From JANPLD01 sp964445765 (GTDB taxonomy: Bacteria; Pseudomonadota; Alphaproteobacteria; Rickettsiales; UBA8987), in contig CAYULD010000003.1 in assembly GCA_964445765.1 (NCBI GenBank), positions 1 through 64,000 on the forward strand: a DNA stretch of 64,000 nucleotides, read 5' to 3'. The position numbers were made by a program, and so were the translations under genes. Below are positions 43,420 to 52,870 of the stretch, in pieces (the stretch's first letter is position 1; the number at the start of each line of letters is the position of its first letter). The notes beneath the pieces were generated by a model. The model did not search any database. It worked only from the letters and a program-made list of their open reading frames with translations, and was not told the DNA's origin.

Positions 43420-44187
43420 TCAAGTTTGGCATATGCACTTAGAATCCTTGCTAAGTTTTACCTTACGGAAATTATTATTCTTGCCATCAAAAATTGTAAC
43501 AAAGCCATCAAGCCCTTCATCATTTCCAGTAATTATTTTAATAGCGTATAATGCTTGAAGGCTTCCAATTATGCCAGCTATCGGGGCAATTATACCATTG
43601 GTTGAGCAATTTGGCATTGTGCCTTGTGGAGGAATATCAGGATAAAAACACCTATAACAAGGGCTATTTTTAGATAAATAAGGGCGAAAACAAGCAGCTT
43701 GACCCTCAAAACGCAGTATCGCACCAGAAATTAAAGGCTTTTTTAGGGCTAAACAGGCATCATTTACTAAAAATCTTGTCTCAAAATTGTCAGATCCATC
43801 AATAATCACATCATATTTTGATAAAATATCCAAAATATTATCATTATTTATCTTATTTTTGTAAATTTGAACATTAACTTCAGGGTTGAGATCTAAAATT
43901 GCATCTCTAGCACTTTCTGCCTTATTTCTTTTTATATCTGAATTTTCGTGAATTATCTGCCTTTGTAAATTTGAAAGTTCAAGTTTATCAAAATCCGCAA
44001 TAGCAAGCACCCCATTATATGCCTTAGCCCCAACACCTGATGAGGCAAGATAAAGCAAACAGGGGCTTCCAAGCCCGCCTGCACCTATAACTATCACCTT
44101 GGATTGAAGAAGCTTTATCTGCCCCACTTCAGTAATCTCTGGCATTATAATCTGCCTTGCATAGCGAACTTTGCTGTTATGCTCCAT
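43420..44187 (-). CDS. MoeB/ThiF family adenylyltransferase
   Basis: E1-like enzyme that adenylates the C-terminal Gly-Gly of a sulfur carrier (ThiS or MoaD). 255 residues: nucleotide loop VIGAGGLGSPCLLYLASSGV, ADFDKLELSNLQRQI, DGSDNFETRFLVND, zinc Cys pairs CYRC and CIC near the C-terminus, and the catalytic-loop region MPNCSTNGIIAPIAGIIG. No rhodanese domain. A ThiS gene lies at 54197, so ThiF is a likely role; no moaD is visible. I cannot separate ThiF from MoeB by sequence alone, so no symbol is given. Confidence 0.88.
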   Translation of the reverse strand: MEHNSKVRYARQIIMPEITEVGQIKLLQSKVIVIGAGGLGSPCLLYLASSGVGAKAYNGVLAIADFDKLELSNLQRQIIHENSDIKRNKAESARDAILDLNPEVNVQIYKNKINNDNILDILSKYDVIIDGSDNFETRFLVNDACLALKKPLISGAILRFEGQAACFRPYLSKNSPCYRCFYPDIPPQGTMPNCSTNGIIAPIAGIIGSLQALYAIKIITGNDEGLDGFVTIFDGKNNNFRKVKLSKDSKCICQT

Positions 44188-44329
44188 ATTTGATTAATTT
44201 TAAGTAATAAATATACAACAAAATTAATATTTATAGTGATTTAGGCTTCAAAATATTATATATAAAGCTAAATTTATAATGAGTTTTAATTTTTGATGAT
44301 AAAATAAAGGTTTAGTTTAATTTATCAAG

Positions 44330-45190
44330 ATGAACAATATTAAACAAAATACGCTTAAAGATACCGCTAAAATTAGTGGCATAGGCCTTCATAGTGGTGA
44401 AAAGGTTAATCTTGCGATTATCCCTGCCCCTGAAGATTATGGCATAGTTTTTAGAAGGTCAGATGTTAAGGGCTTTAGCAATATTGTGCGTGCAGATTAT
44501 AGAAATGTTAGCAAAACCCAGCTTGGAACTTGCATTTCAAATGAAGATGGCACGATGATTTCAACCGTTGAACATCTAATGGCGGCCTTATGGGGTGCTG
44601 GGATTGATAACGCACTTATTGATGTTTCTGGTCCTGAAATACCCATTATGGATGGAAGCTCAAAACAATTTGTGAAATTATTTCAAGCAACTGGAATTTA
44701 TCAGCAATCAGTAAATAGAAAAATAATCCAAGTTAATAAAGAAGTTGCGGTTAGTGATAATGATAAATTTGCTAAGGTTTTACCATCGCAAAATTTTTCT
44801 ATTGATCTGGAAATTGATTTTTCAAGCAAAGCTATTGCTAATCAAAAATATATTTTTGAAAATGGTGAGAAGGGTTTTATTGAAGAATTTTCTGACGCAA
44901 GAACTTTCGGCTTTGCCCACGAAGTAGATTATATGAGGGCTAATGGGCTTGCTAGGGGTGGCTCTTTAGAAAATGCAATAGTTATAAAAGAAGATAAAAT
45001 TCTTAATAAAGAAGGGCTTCGTTATAATGATGAATTTGTAAGGCATAAAATTCTTGATTGCATTGGGGATTTTTATCTTGCGGGTAAAAGAATAAGCGGT
45101 GCGTTTAAGGCTTACAAAACTGGGCACGGCTTAAATAATCAGCTTTTACGCAAATTATTTTCTGATAGACAAGCATATGAGATTGTATAA
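44330..45190 (+). CDS. lpxC: UDP-3-O-acyl-N-acetylglucosamine deacetylase
   Basis: Zinc-dependent committed step of lipid A synthesis. 286 residues. Conserved stretches: GIGLHSGEKVNL, ISTVEHLMAALWGAGIDNAL (zinc His), PIMDGSS, SDARTFGFAHEVDYM, and HKILDCIGDFYLAG with the zinc His/Asp. The C-terminal GHGLNNQL holds the last conserved His. Slightly short but complete. Its 3' end overlaps coaE by 14 bp. Confidence 0.95.
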   Translation: MNNIKQNTLKDTAKISGIGLHSGEKVNLAIIPAPEDYGIVFRRSDVKGFSNIVRADYRNVSKTQLGTCISNEDGTMISTVEHLMAALWGAGIDNALIDVSGPEIPIMDGSSKQFVKLFQATGIYQQSVNRKIIQVNKEVAVSDNDKFAKVLPSQNFSIDLEIDFSSKAIANQKYIFENGEKGFIEEFSDARTFGFAHEVDYMRANGLARGGSLENAIVIKEDKILNKEGLRYNDEFVRHKILDCIGDFYLAGKRISGAFKAYKTGHGLNNQLLRKLFSDRQAYEIV

Positions 45191-45809
45191 ATCTCAAAAA
45201 ATTTCAGCAAAATTCCAAGTTATTTCTGTTACTGGTGGCATTGCCTCTGGCAAATCTTATTTCTGTAAAAAACTAAGTAAAATGAGGGGTGTAAGATGTT
45301 TTTCTTCTGATGAAATGGTTCATAAATTATATGAAAACAAAGCATTACAATTAAAACTTGTTCAAATTTTTGGCAAAGAAATTTTAAGTGATAATAAAAT
45401 TAATCGTAAAATTTTGGGTGAGATTGTTTTTAGAGATAAAAATCAGAAAAAAAAATTAGAAGAAATAATTTATCCAGAGCTTGCAAAACAAAGAAAAAAT
45501 ATCATCAAACAACTAAACCGACAAAATTTTAATGGTGTTTTAGTTTTTGAAATCCCATTACTATTTGAAAATAATCTTCAAAATGAATTTGATGCTACAA
45601 TAACAATTTATTGCAATAAAATTATTCAAAAACAGCGAGTTTTAAGAAGAATTAATATGACTGAAGAAAAATTAAATAATATTCTTAAATCTCAAATGAA
45701 ATTATCTGAAAAACTAAAAAGAACAGATGTAAAATATAACTCAGGAAGCCAACAATTTCTCATTCCTAGCTTTGCGGAGCTTTTGAAAATCATCACCAGC
45801 GTGGTATGA
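45177..45809 (+). CDS. coaE: Dephospho-CoA kinase
   Basis: Final step of CoA synthesis, phosphorylating dephospho-CoA. 210 residues. P-loop VTGGIASGKS near the N-terminus, then the CoaE acceptor-site region SSDEMVHKLYE and the lid EIPLLFENNLQNEFDATI. The ATG lies inside the end of lpxC (14-bp overlap), suggesting translational coupling. Its last 69 bp overlap lipA on the other strand, so the C-terminus (after about residue 187) is less certain. Confidence 0.9.
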   Translation: MRLYKSQKISAKFQVISVTGGIASGKSYFCKKLSKMRGVRCFSSDEMVHKLYENKALQLKLVQIFGKEILSDNKINRKILGEIVFRDKNQKKKLEEIIYPELAKQRKNIIKQLNRQNFNGVLVFEIPLLFENNLQNEFDATITIYCNKIIQKQRVLRRINMTEEKLNNILKSQMKLSEKLKRTDVKYNSGSQQFLIPSFAELLKIITSVV

Positions 45810-46742
45810 AGAGCGAGTTAAAGGTGATGAAGAAACCATCAAAAAGCCTTTGGCTTTTGCCATTTCTGCGTATTGTTCAAATTCTTCAGGGGTAACAAAT
45901 CTATCAACTGGGGCGTGTTTAGGGGTGGGTTGCAGATATTGCCCAATAGTTAGAAAATCAACATCAGCACTTCTTAAATCATCCATTAATTGATAAACTT
46001 CTTCTTTCTTTTCACCTAAGCCAACCATAATGCCTGATTTAGTGAAAATTGAAGGGTCTTTCTGCTTAATAGTATCAAGCAAACGAACTGAGTGATAATA
46101 TCTAGAGCCGGGGCGAATTCTTTGATATAAAGCTGGAACAGTTTCAACATTATGATTAAAAACATCAGGCTTTGCAGCGATAACTATTTCAAGCGCACCT
46201 TCTTTTTTAAGGAAATCTGGGGTTAAAATTTCAATGGTAGTTTTAGGGGAAGTTTTACGAATTCTTAAAATACATTCTGCAAAATGTTGCGCACCGCCAT
46301 CATCAAGGTCATCTCTATCAACTGAGGTGATAACAATATGCTCAAGATTTAATTCTTTAAGTGCATTTGCAAGGTTTTCAGGTTCGTGAGGGTCAAGTTT
46401 ATCAGGTCTGCCAGTTTCAATGTTACAAAAAGCACAGGCACGCGTGCATACTGAGCCCATAATCATAACAGTCGCGTGCTTTTTCTGCCAGCATTCGCCT
46501 ATATTAGGGCAGGCGGCTTCCTCACAAACGGTGTGAAGTTTATTTTTCTTGATAATATCTCTTGTTTCAAAAAAACCTTTAGAAATTGGGGCTTTCACCC
46601 TTATCCAATCTGGCTTAGGAGGGGGCAAAATGCTAGGGCGATTAGCTTTTTCTGGATGGCGTAATTTTTGCTTATCAGCTTTCTTTTCTGATTTTTCGTC
46701 AGCAAAATTATAGCCAATTATTTGAGGTTCATTTTCCTGCAT
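45741..46742 (-). CDS. lipA: Lipoyl synthase
   Basis: Radical-SAM enzyme inserting two sulfurs into octanoyl groups on lipoyl domains. 333 residues. The auxiliary cluster motif CEEAACPNIGEC (Cys spacing 4 and 5) is followed by the radical-SAM Cys triplet CTRACAFC (C-x3-C-x2-C), then TSVDRDDLDDGGAQHF, and near the C-terminus RSSYHAGDDF, the conserved Ser motif ligating the auxiliary cluster. The extreme 3' end overlaps coaE. Confidence 0.96.
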   Translation of the reverse strand: MQENEPQIIGYNFADEKSEKKADKQKLRHPEKANRPSILPPPKPDWIRVKAPISKGFFETRDIIKKNKLHTVCEEAACPNIGECWQKKHATVMIMGSVCTRACAFCNIETGRPDKLDPHEPENLANALKELNLEHIVITSVDRDDLDDGGAQHFAECILRIRKTSPKTTIEILTPDFLKKEGALEIVIAAKPDVFNHNVETVPALYQRIRPGSRYYHSVRLLDTIKQKDPSIFTKSGIMVGLGEKKEEVYQLMDDLRSADVDFLTIGQYLQPTPKHAPVDRFVTPEEFEQYAEMAKAKGFLMVSSSPLTRSSYHAGDDFQKLRKARNEKLLAS

Positions 46743-46837
46743 TTATATGCGAATGCTTGAGTAATTTAATAGGTTTATAGACTATAAATAAGGTTTTTCA
46801 AGCTAAAGAAGTAAGAGTATAATTTAACTAATTAAAA

Positions 46838-48352
46838 TTAACCGCCTTCAAGCATACGATTTATAAGCTGTTTTACAGATGGGATAAAGCCATTTGCGTA
46901 AAAAGGATCTTCAGCGAATTTATAGGCATTATGCCCTGCGAACATAAGGTTATCTTCCACAGATTGCCCATTTATAATATTTTGCAGGCTTTTTTGTATG
47001 CAATAACTTCTGGGATCAGCTTTTTTGCCGGTTGAAAAATCATCTTTATCTTTCCAGTTTGAAAATCTGCAATGGCTAAGGCAACCCATACAATTTATTT
47101 GATCAACAACAATTTCTTCTGATTTTAGTTTAGTAACAAAAATTAAAGTTTCATCAGGCGTTTTCATAGGCATATCAAAGCCTTGTGAAATATAGTCATT
47201 AGCTTTAACTAAATCATCACCCTTAACATAAACTGGCCTTCCACGAGGTGGAAGGGGCAGAGCTTCAGTAAATTCAGCCTCTGGCGATGATCTAAATTCA
47301 ATTTGCCTTTCTTCCCTACCTTTTAATTCTTTTAGAAATAAATTTTCAACCGCACTAGAATAAAAACCTGTAGGACTAAAGCGATTAAGGTAAACATCAC
47401 CTTTTTTGAGGGTTAGCAAGCGTTTTTTCCAATCATTTGGTATAGGGCTTTCTTGGGTAAGCAAAGGCCTTGTGCCAAGCTGAAAGGCGATAGGCCCAAC
47501 CTCTGAATTATCAAACCAATCTTGCCAATCACGAAGGTTCCAAACGCCACCCGCCATAATTATTGGGGTTTCTTGCAAGCCAACTTCATTCATAAATTTG
47601 CGAAGCTCAACAATTCTTTCATATGGAGATTGAGGAATATTGGGATCTTCATTGTTAGATAAACCATTATGACCACCTGCAAGCCAAGGATCTTCATATA
47701 CAACACCACCAAGTAGATGTTTTGTTTTTTCATAAGCACGCTTCCACAAGGCTCTAAACGCACGCATTGAAGAAACGATGGGGTAATACATTACATCATA
47801 TTTCTCAGCAATTTCAGATAAGCGATAAGGCATACCTGCACCACAAGTTACGCCATCTATAAGCCCTTTTGCCCTATCTAATATACCGGTAAGAATTCTC
47901 TCTGCACCGCCCATTTCCCAGAGGATATTCATATGAACTCTGCCCCTGCCACCAGAAATTTCTTTGGCAATTCTAGCTTGTTGAACGCCACCATCAATGC
48001 CCATTTCAATAAGTTCTTCGTGCCTTTCTCTGCGGGTTTTACCTTTGTAAATTTGCGGAATAACTTTGCCGTTTTCATCATATCGCTCAGCATTAACGCC
48101 AGAGAATGTGCCAACCGCATCTTCAGTCGCAAACGCCCCAGCACTTATGCCATTTGTTGCACCTATACCCTTTCCACCTTCAACTAAAGGAATATATTCT
48201 TTGCCACGAATAATAAGTGGTTTTAAGCCTTTTAATTTTGATAATCTATCTGAAATAGAGGTTAAATTAGTGCTAATATTGTTGCTAAAATTATCTATTT
48301 TATTAGAAAAATTATTGATAATTTCATTCATTGCTAAATGATTTTTAATCAT
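46838..48352 (-). CDS. Nitronate monooxygenase-like flavoprotein with C-terminal Cys cluster
   Basis: 504 residues. The central TIM barrel shows DGVTCGAGMPYRL, GGHNG, PIIMAGGVWNLRDW and AFQLGTRPLLTQES, typical of 2-nitropropane dioxygenase / nitronate monooxygenase FMN enzymes. Beyond it is an extra C-terminal region with CMGCLSHC and a further Cys about 25 residues later, which could bind an iron-sulfur cluster or zinc. Length is about 100-150 residues over the usual NMO. The ATG at 48352 has a second in-frame Met at codon 8. It precedes lipA by 95 bp on the same strand. Substrate unknown. Confidence 0.82.
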   Translation of the reverse strand: MIKNHLAMNEIINNFSNKIDNFSNNISTNLTSISDRLSKLKGLKPLIIRGKEYIPLVEGGKGIGATNGISAGAFATEDAVGTFSGVNAERYDENGKVIPQIYKGKTRRERHEELIEMGIDGGVQQARIAKEISGGRGRVHMNILWEMGGAERILTGILDRAKGLIDGVTCGAGMPYRLSEIAEKYDVMYYPIVSSMRAFRALWKRAYEKTKHLLGGVVYEDPWLAGGHNGLSNNEDPNIPQSPYERIVELRKFMNEVGLQETPIIMAGGVWNLRDWQDWFDNSEVGPIAFQLGTRPLLTQESPIPNDWKKRLLTLKKGDVYLNRFSPTGFYSSAVENLFLKELKGREERQIEFRSSPEAEFTEALPLPPRGRPVYVKGDDLVKANDYISQGFDMPMKTPDETLIFVTKLKSEEIVVDQINCMGCLSHCRFSNWKDKDDFSTGKKADPRSYCIQKSLQNIINGQSVEDNLMFAGHNAYKFAEDPFYANGFIPSVKQLINRMLEGG

Positions 48353-48419
48353 TGATGTTAAAAGAAAATTTCTTATAAAGCAGAATTTATATAAAATTCT
48401 CGCATAAAGACAAGTTAAA

Positions 48420-50156
48420 TTATAACGCGGATAAATCTTCCTTAAGGCGAACTGATGAGCCGTAAATTTTAGAATCAGGGTGTTTTTTAATACGAAATTG
48501 ATTTATTGCTTGTTCAATATCATCGTGGTTTATGCCAAGTGAATGCATTATAAAACTGCCAATCATAAGGCTTGATTCAAAACTTTCTGCGATGGAAATA
48601 TCAACCCCCATTTCTTTAAGCTCATTAGCCATTGCCCTATCTTTTGCACGAGCTATAATTCTTAAATCTGGATATTTTCTTCTAATTTGATTTGCAATTT
48701 GCAGAACTTCTGGTTGAATATCTGAGGTTAAAACAACGGCACTTGCCCTTTCAACGCCAAGTTTTTCAAGGTTTTCTAGGATATTACATTTACCAAAATA
48801 AACTTGAAAGCCATCTTTTCTGCCTTGATGAACATCTCTAGGATCATCATCAAGTGCGACAAATTTTATATCTTTATTTTTAAGAAGCTCCGCAGTGGTT
48901 CTGCCAATTTTATCAAAACCAACTAGAATTATGTGGTTTTTAATGTCATTAATTTCATCATTAATATCTGAGCTTTCATAGTGAAGTGGGTTTTTCATCT
49001 CAACGCGTCTTGCAATGCCACTGCCAAAATTAACAATCATTGGCGTGATAGCCATTGAAACGCTAATTGTAACAACAAATATTTGCATTAAATCATCAGG
49101 TAAAAAACCCTTTTGATTGGCGATTGCAAATAATACAAAGCCAAATTCGCTAACTTGCGATAGCATAAAACCTGTTTTAACCGCACAACCATTTCTAAAA
49201 CCAAATAATTTTGCCAGTGATGAAATTATTGAACTTTTTAGAATAATAGTTGCCGCAATTAAAATAAAAATTGTAAGGATATTTTGAACTAAAATGCTGT
49301 AATCAATTTTCATCCCAACGGTTATAAAGAATAGACCTAAAAATATACCCTTAAAAGGTTTTATATCCGTTTCAACTTGAGCTCTAAATTCAGTTTCAGC
49401 AATAAGTAAGCCAGCGATAAATGCACCAAAAGCAAGGGACATTCCATATTTTTCAGAGAATAATGCACTGCCCAGCACTATAAAAAACATCAAAGCAACA
49501 AATAATTCTTGGCTTCTTAAACCTGCAACTACTCTAAATATTGGGCCAAAAAGTTTTTTGCCAACTAACACAATTATAACCATCACTATAAAACCTTGCA
49601 CGAGTGCCAAAGCTAGTGAATTTAAGATGTTAGATTGCTCATCAGCAAGCATTGGAATAACAATTAAAAGCGGTATAAAAGCTAAATCTTGCAGAATAAG
49701 TGTTGCGATAGAAAGCCTGCCATGCTGGGTGTTTTCCTCCCCCCGTTCTTTAAGAACTTGAAATATTACTGGCGTAGAAGATAAGGCAAAAACAAAACCA
49801 GTAACAAAAGCAATTTTGAAATCTTGACTTAGAAAATATGCAATAGCTGTAAAAACTGAGCCACAAACCAAAACTTGTAACCCCCCAAAGCCAAATACAT
49901 GCTTTCGCATTGCAATTAGCCTTTCTAAAGATAACTCCAAAGCGATTGCGAATAAAAGAAACACCACCCCCAATTCTGCTAAATGCTTTATTTGAGAGGT
50001 CTCTTCAATAATCTTAAAACCTTGAGGGCCAATAATACTGCCAACAACTAAATAACCAAGAACTGGGCTTAAATTAATTTTCCTGAAAAGTGCAACAATG
50101 CCAACAGATGCAGCAAGCAAAAGAACAATATCTGTAAGAAAGTGGGCTTCTTGCAT
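48420..50156 (-). CDS. kefB: Monovalent cation:proton antiporter, CPA2 / KefB type
   Basis: 578 residues: about twelve membrane segments from residue 10 to 385 including the family stretches LGYLVVGSIIGPQGF and ALSSTPVIFQVL, then a cytoplasmic RCK_N (TrkA-N) domain starting HIILVGFDKIGRTTAELL with its nucleotide-binding glycines. This is the KefB/KefC plan for glutathione-gated K+ efflux. No kefF/kefG ancillary gene is near. Symbol by family; KefC is equally possible. Divergent from dadA with about 100 bp between starts. Confidence 0.87.
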   Translation of the reverse strand: MQEAHFLTDIVLLLAASVGIVALFRKINLSPVLGYLVVGSIIGPQGFKIIEETSQIKHLAELGVVFLLFAIALELSLERLIAMRKHVFGFGGLQVLVCGSVFTAIAYFLSQDFKIAFVTGFVFALSSTPVIFQVLKERGEENTQHGRLSIATLILQDLAFIPLLIVIPMLADEQSNILNSLALALVQGFIVMVIIVLVGKKLFGPIFRVVAGLRSQELFVALMFFIVLGSALFSEKYGMSLAFGAFIAGLLIAETEFRAQVETDIKPFKGIFLGLFFITVGMKIDYSILVQNILTIFILIAATIILKSSIISSLAKLFGFRNGCAVKTGFMLSQVSEFGFVLFAIANQKGFLPDDLMQIFVVTISVSMAITPMIVNFGSGIARRVEMKNPLHYESSDINDEINDIKNHIILVGFDKIGRTTAELLKNKDIKFVALDDDPRDVHQGRKDGFQVYFGKCNILENLEKLGVERASAVVLTSDIQPEVLQIANQIRRKYPDLRIIARAKDRAMANELKEMGVDISIAESFESSLMIGSFIMHSLGINHDDIEQAINQFRIKKHPDSKIYGSSVRLKEDLSAL

Positions 50157-50255
50157 TGTTAAACTATGATTAATTTTGAATTTTTGAAAAGAATATCTAT
50201 TTATATATTAATTAGTTTTTTTATAAAGTTATCTTTTACAGATATTATATCTCAT

Positions 50256-51488
50256 ATGAAAATTTGTGTATTAGGTGGCGGTTTTATTGGCATTACAACC
50301 GCTTATTTTTTAGCTAGAGAAGGTTTTGAAGTTACATTAATTGAACGCCATAAAAATTCTGGTGAAGAATGTAGTTTTTCAAACGGGGCTCAACTTTCTT
50401 ATTGCCACGCAGAGCCTTGGGCAAGCCTAAAAACACTTAAACAGGCTATGTTTTGGCTTGGCAGAAATGATAAACCTTTGCTGTTTCGTTTCAGTTTAGA
50501 TTATCAAATGTGGCAATGGATTTTTAGATTTCTAAAATATTGTAATACAAAATCAGCGATTGCAAATACTCAAAAAATTCTTGAGTTGGGGCTGTATTCA
50601 AGAAAAATTCTTCACGATAATATTAATGAATTTGATTTTAATTTTGAATATCAAAAAGGCGGAAAATTATTCATTTTTGAAAATGAAAAAGATTTTGAAA
50701 TTTACCTAAAGCAAGCAAGAATTCAAGAGCTTATGGGCTCAAGCTATCAAATTTTATCTGAAAAAGAAGCATTAAATTTTGAGCCATCTCTCAAACAACT
50801 TTCTCCAAAAATAAAGGGCTATATCAGAGACCCCTTAGATGAAAGTGCTGATGCATATTTATTTACGCAGGGGCTTACTGACAAATTAAGAAAAATGAAA
50901 AATGTAGAATTGCTATTTGAAAATTATATTCAAAATGCAGAGCTAAATAATAATAAAATTACTGAAATAAGAACTGATAAAAATATTATTAAAGCTGATA
51001 AATTTATTTTATCTTTAGGTGCATATTCCTCAATATTTGCTAAGAAAATCGGGATTAATTTACCCATTTACCCAATAAAAGGTTATAGTATTACTGCTGA
51101 AATTTTAGATGCTGAAAAAACTCCGCTTAATAGCATCACTAATTATTATGAAAAGATTGTTTTCTCTAGGCTTGGTAATAAGTTAAGAGTTGCTGGAACC
51201 GCTGAGTTTGCAGGCTATAATCACAATATCTTTGAGCCAAGAATTAATATGCTTAAAAATTCTTTACTTAGACATTTTCCAGAGTCTTGTAATATTGAAA
51301 ATATAGAAAAATGGGCTTGTTTAAGGCCATCAACGCCTAATAGTTTGCCAATAATTTCTCAAAGTAAAATTGATAATTTATATCTAAATACAGGGCACGG
51401 AACCCTTGGTTGGACACAAAATTTCGTCTCTGCTCAAATAATTACAGATATTATAAAAGGCAACAAGCCGAAAATTACCACCAATTAA
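50256..51488 (+). CDS. dadA: D-amino acid dehydrogenase
   Basis: FAD enzyme oxidising D-amino acids to 2-oxo acids and feeding electrons to the respiratory chain. 410 residues from the chosen ATG: dinucleotide motif VLGGGFIGITTAYFLAREG, then EECSFSNGAQLSYCHAEPW, and C-terminal LRPSTPNSLPIISQS and TGHGTLGWTQ typical of DadA. The frame stays open 30 codons upstream to another ATG (50166), but that leader is hydrophobic and has no place before the Rossmann motif. No alr/dadX neighbour. Overlaps the convergent porin gene by 14 bp. Confidence 0.9.
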   Translation: MKICVLGGGFIGITTAYFLAREGFEVTLIERHKNSGEECSFSNGAQLSYCHAEPWASLKTLKQAMFWLGRNDKPLLFRFSLDYQMWQWIFRFLKYCNTKSAIANTQKILELGLYSRKILHDNINEFDFNFEYQKGGKLFIFENEKDFEIYLKQARIQELMGSSYQILSEKEALNFEPSLKQLSPKIKGYIRDPLDESADAYLFTQGLTDKLRKMKNVELLFENYIQNAELNNNKITEIRTDKNIIKADKFILSLGAYSSIFAKKIGINLPIYPIKGYSITAEILDAEKTPLNSITNYYEKIVFSRLGNKLRVAGTAEFAGYNHNIFEPRINMLKNSLLRHFPESCNIENIEKWACLRPSTPNSLPIISQSKIDNLYLNTGHGTLGWTQNFVSAQIITDIIKGNKPKITTN

Positions 51489-52722
51489 ATCTAATTTGAA
51501 GCCTTGATAAAATTGCATGTTCATCAGGTCTATCAGAGCCTAAAATATCACCGCCTTCAAACTGGGTTGTTTCATAGTTAAGCATTAATTTTAATTCTTT
51601 AGTTGGAAACCAATTTATGCCTATTGTTTCTGAAATTGCAGAGCTTACAGAATTATTTATATTTGAAATATTATTATTAAAAGATTTATCATCAAAATTT
51701 ATTCCAGAAATTCTAGTGGCTATTTGAAAAGCCCCCCAATTATTATTTTTAATACTAAATTTTTCATTAGGTATAACGGCTTGGTTGTAATTAAAACTCT
51801 CACCCGTTAGCATATAAGATGCCGTAACACCCCAAGCATTATTGGTAACTTCAGAGATTTGACCAAGATTATTTATTTCAGATTGGTTTATAGCATATTC
51901 GCTAAGCAAGCCGATATTTTTATAATACCAATAACCTTGCGGTAAAAATCTAGTTTGTAAACCGCTAGAAAAGCAATTTGCACAATAGCTAAAAATTCTA
52001 GAAAATGAATTAGTATTATAACTTGAAACTTGCCTTTTTCTAAAATTTCCTTCTCTTTCACCAATAGAATATGAAAAACCAACACCAAGATTTTCAAATA
52101 AATCACTTTCACCACGCAGAGGGTGAGAGAATAATTTTATCATAAAATCTTGCTCATTATCAAAATCTTGCTGAGGGTTGCCAAAATCTCTAGCACCACC
52201 AGTTATACCGATGTTATAATCAAGTTTGCGACTCAATATTGTTCCCCAAAAAAAGCCCCCAATATCCCAACCCGGTGCAAATTGTGTTGTGTATCCCCTT
52301 TCAATTAGCATTGTATCATTCGCTAAATTCCAACGCTCCAAGCTAAGTGGTGAGCGAAATTTTCCTAAACGAAGATTAATTTCTGGCGTGATGGCATAAT
52401 CAAAAAATGCATCAAAAAAAGTGGGGCTGTTTTGGTTAGATTCTGTCATCAATCTAAATGATAATTTATCATAGCTACCAGTTGAGATAAGCCTTAAACG
52501 GCGATTAACAAAGCGATTATTTATCTCTTCCCCGTTGCTATTGAGAAAACTTCTATAATCAGAGTGCGTAAAGCCAAAAACTCTAAAATTATAATCATTG
52601 AGAAATTCATCATTAGTAACCGAATATTTAGAATTTATATCACGCGAAAAAATTTTATTTTCAGCAAAGCCGTCACTAGCAAAACTCAGATACACAAAAA
52701 TTATGGCAAGAAATTTTTTCAT
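51475..52722 (-). CDS. Outer-membrane porin, OprO/OprP-like
   Basis: 415 residues with signal peptide 1-20 (MKKFLAIIFVYLSFASDGFA). The rest is alternating aromatic beta strands. FDYAITPEINLRLGKFRSPLSLERW and ATRISGIN resemble the phosphate-selective porin O/P family, and the final strand ends in ILSRLQIRFNWW, with a terminal aromatic as needed for BAM-mediated insertion. Substrate cannot be told. Alone on this strand; 3' end overlaps dadA. Confidence 0.83.
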   Translation of the reverse strand: MKKFLAIIFVYLSFASDGFAENKIFSRDINSKYSVTNDEFLNDYNFRVFGFTHSDYRSFLNSNGEEINNRFVNRRLRLISTGSYDKLSFRLMTESNQNSPTFFDAFFDYAITPEINLRLGKFRSPLSLERWNLANDTMLIERGYTTQFAPGWDIGGFFWGTILSRKLDYNIGITGGARDFGNPQQDFDNEQDFMIKLFSHPLRGESDLFENLGVGFSYSIGEREGNFRKRQVSSYNTNSFSRIFSYCANCFSSGLQTRFLPQGYWYYKNIGLLSEYAINQSEINNLGQISEVTNNAWGVTASYMLTGESFNYNQAVIPNEKFSIKNNNWGAFQIATRISGINFDDKSFNNNISNINNSVSSAISETIGINWFPTKELKLMLNYETTQFEGGDILGSDRPDEHAILSRLQIRFNWW

Positions 52723-52870
52723 ATTATTTCATAATTAAAAAATCTATTATAATTACAACTATTAATAGAAATAAAAAATCATATTTAGTTATTATCAAAA
52801 TTAAATTGTAGAAAAAAAACTTTCAGTGATATATATGAAATATATATTTAATAATCCTTGTATTAGCTCT

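Noticed and set aside
50166..50255. Hydrophobic N-terminal extension of dadA as a real signal or anchor
   Set aside because: The ATG at 50256 starts exactly at the family N-terminus before the FAD-binding glycine motif; the leader looks like upstream intergenic DNA in frame.
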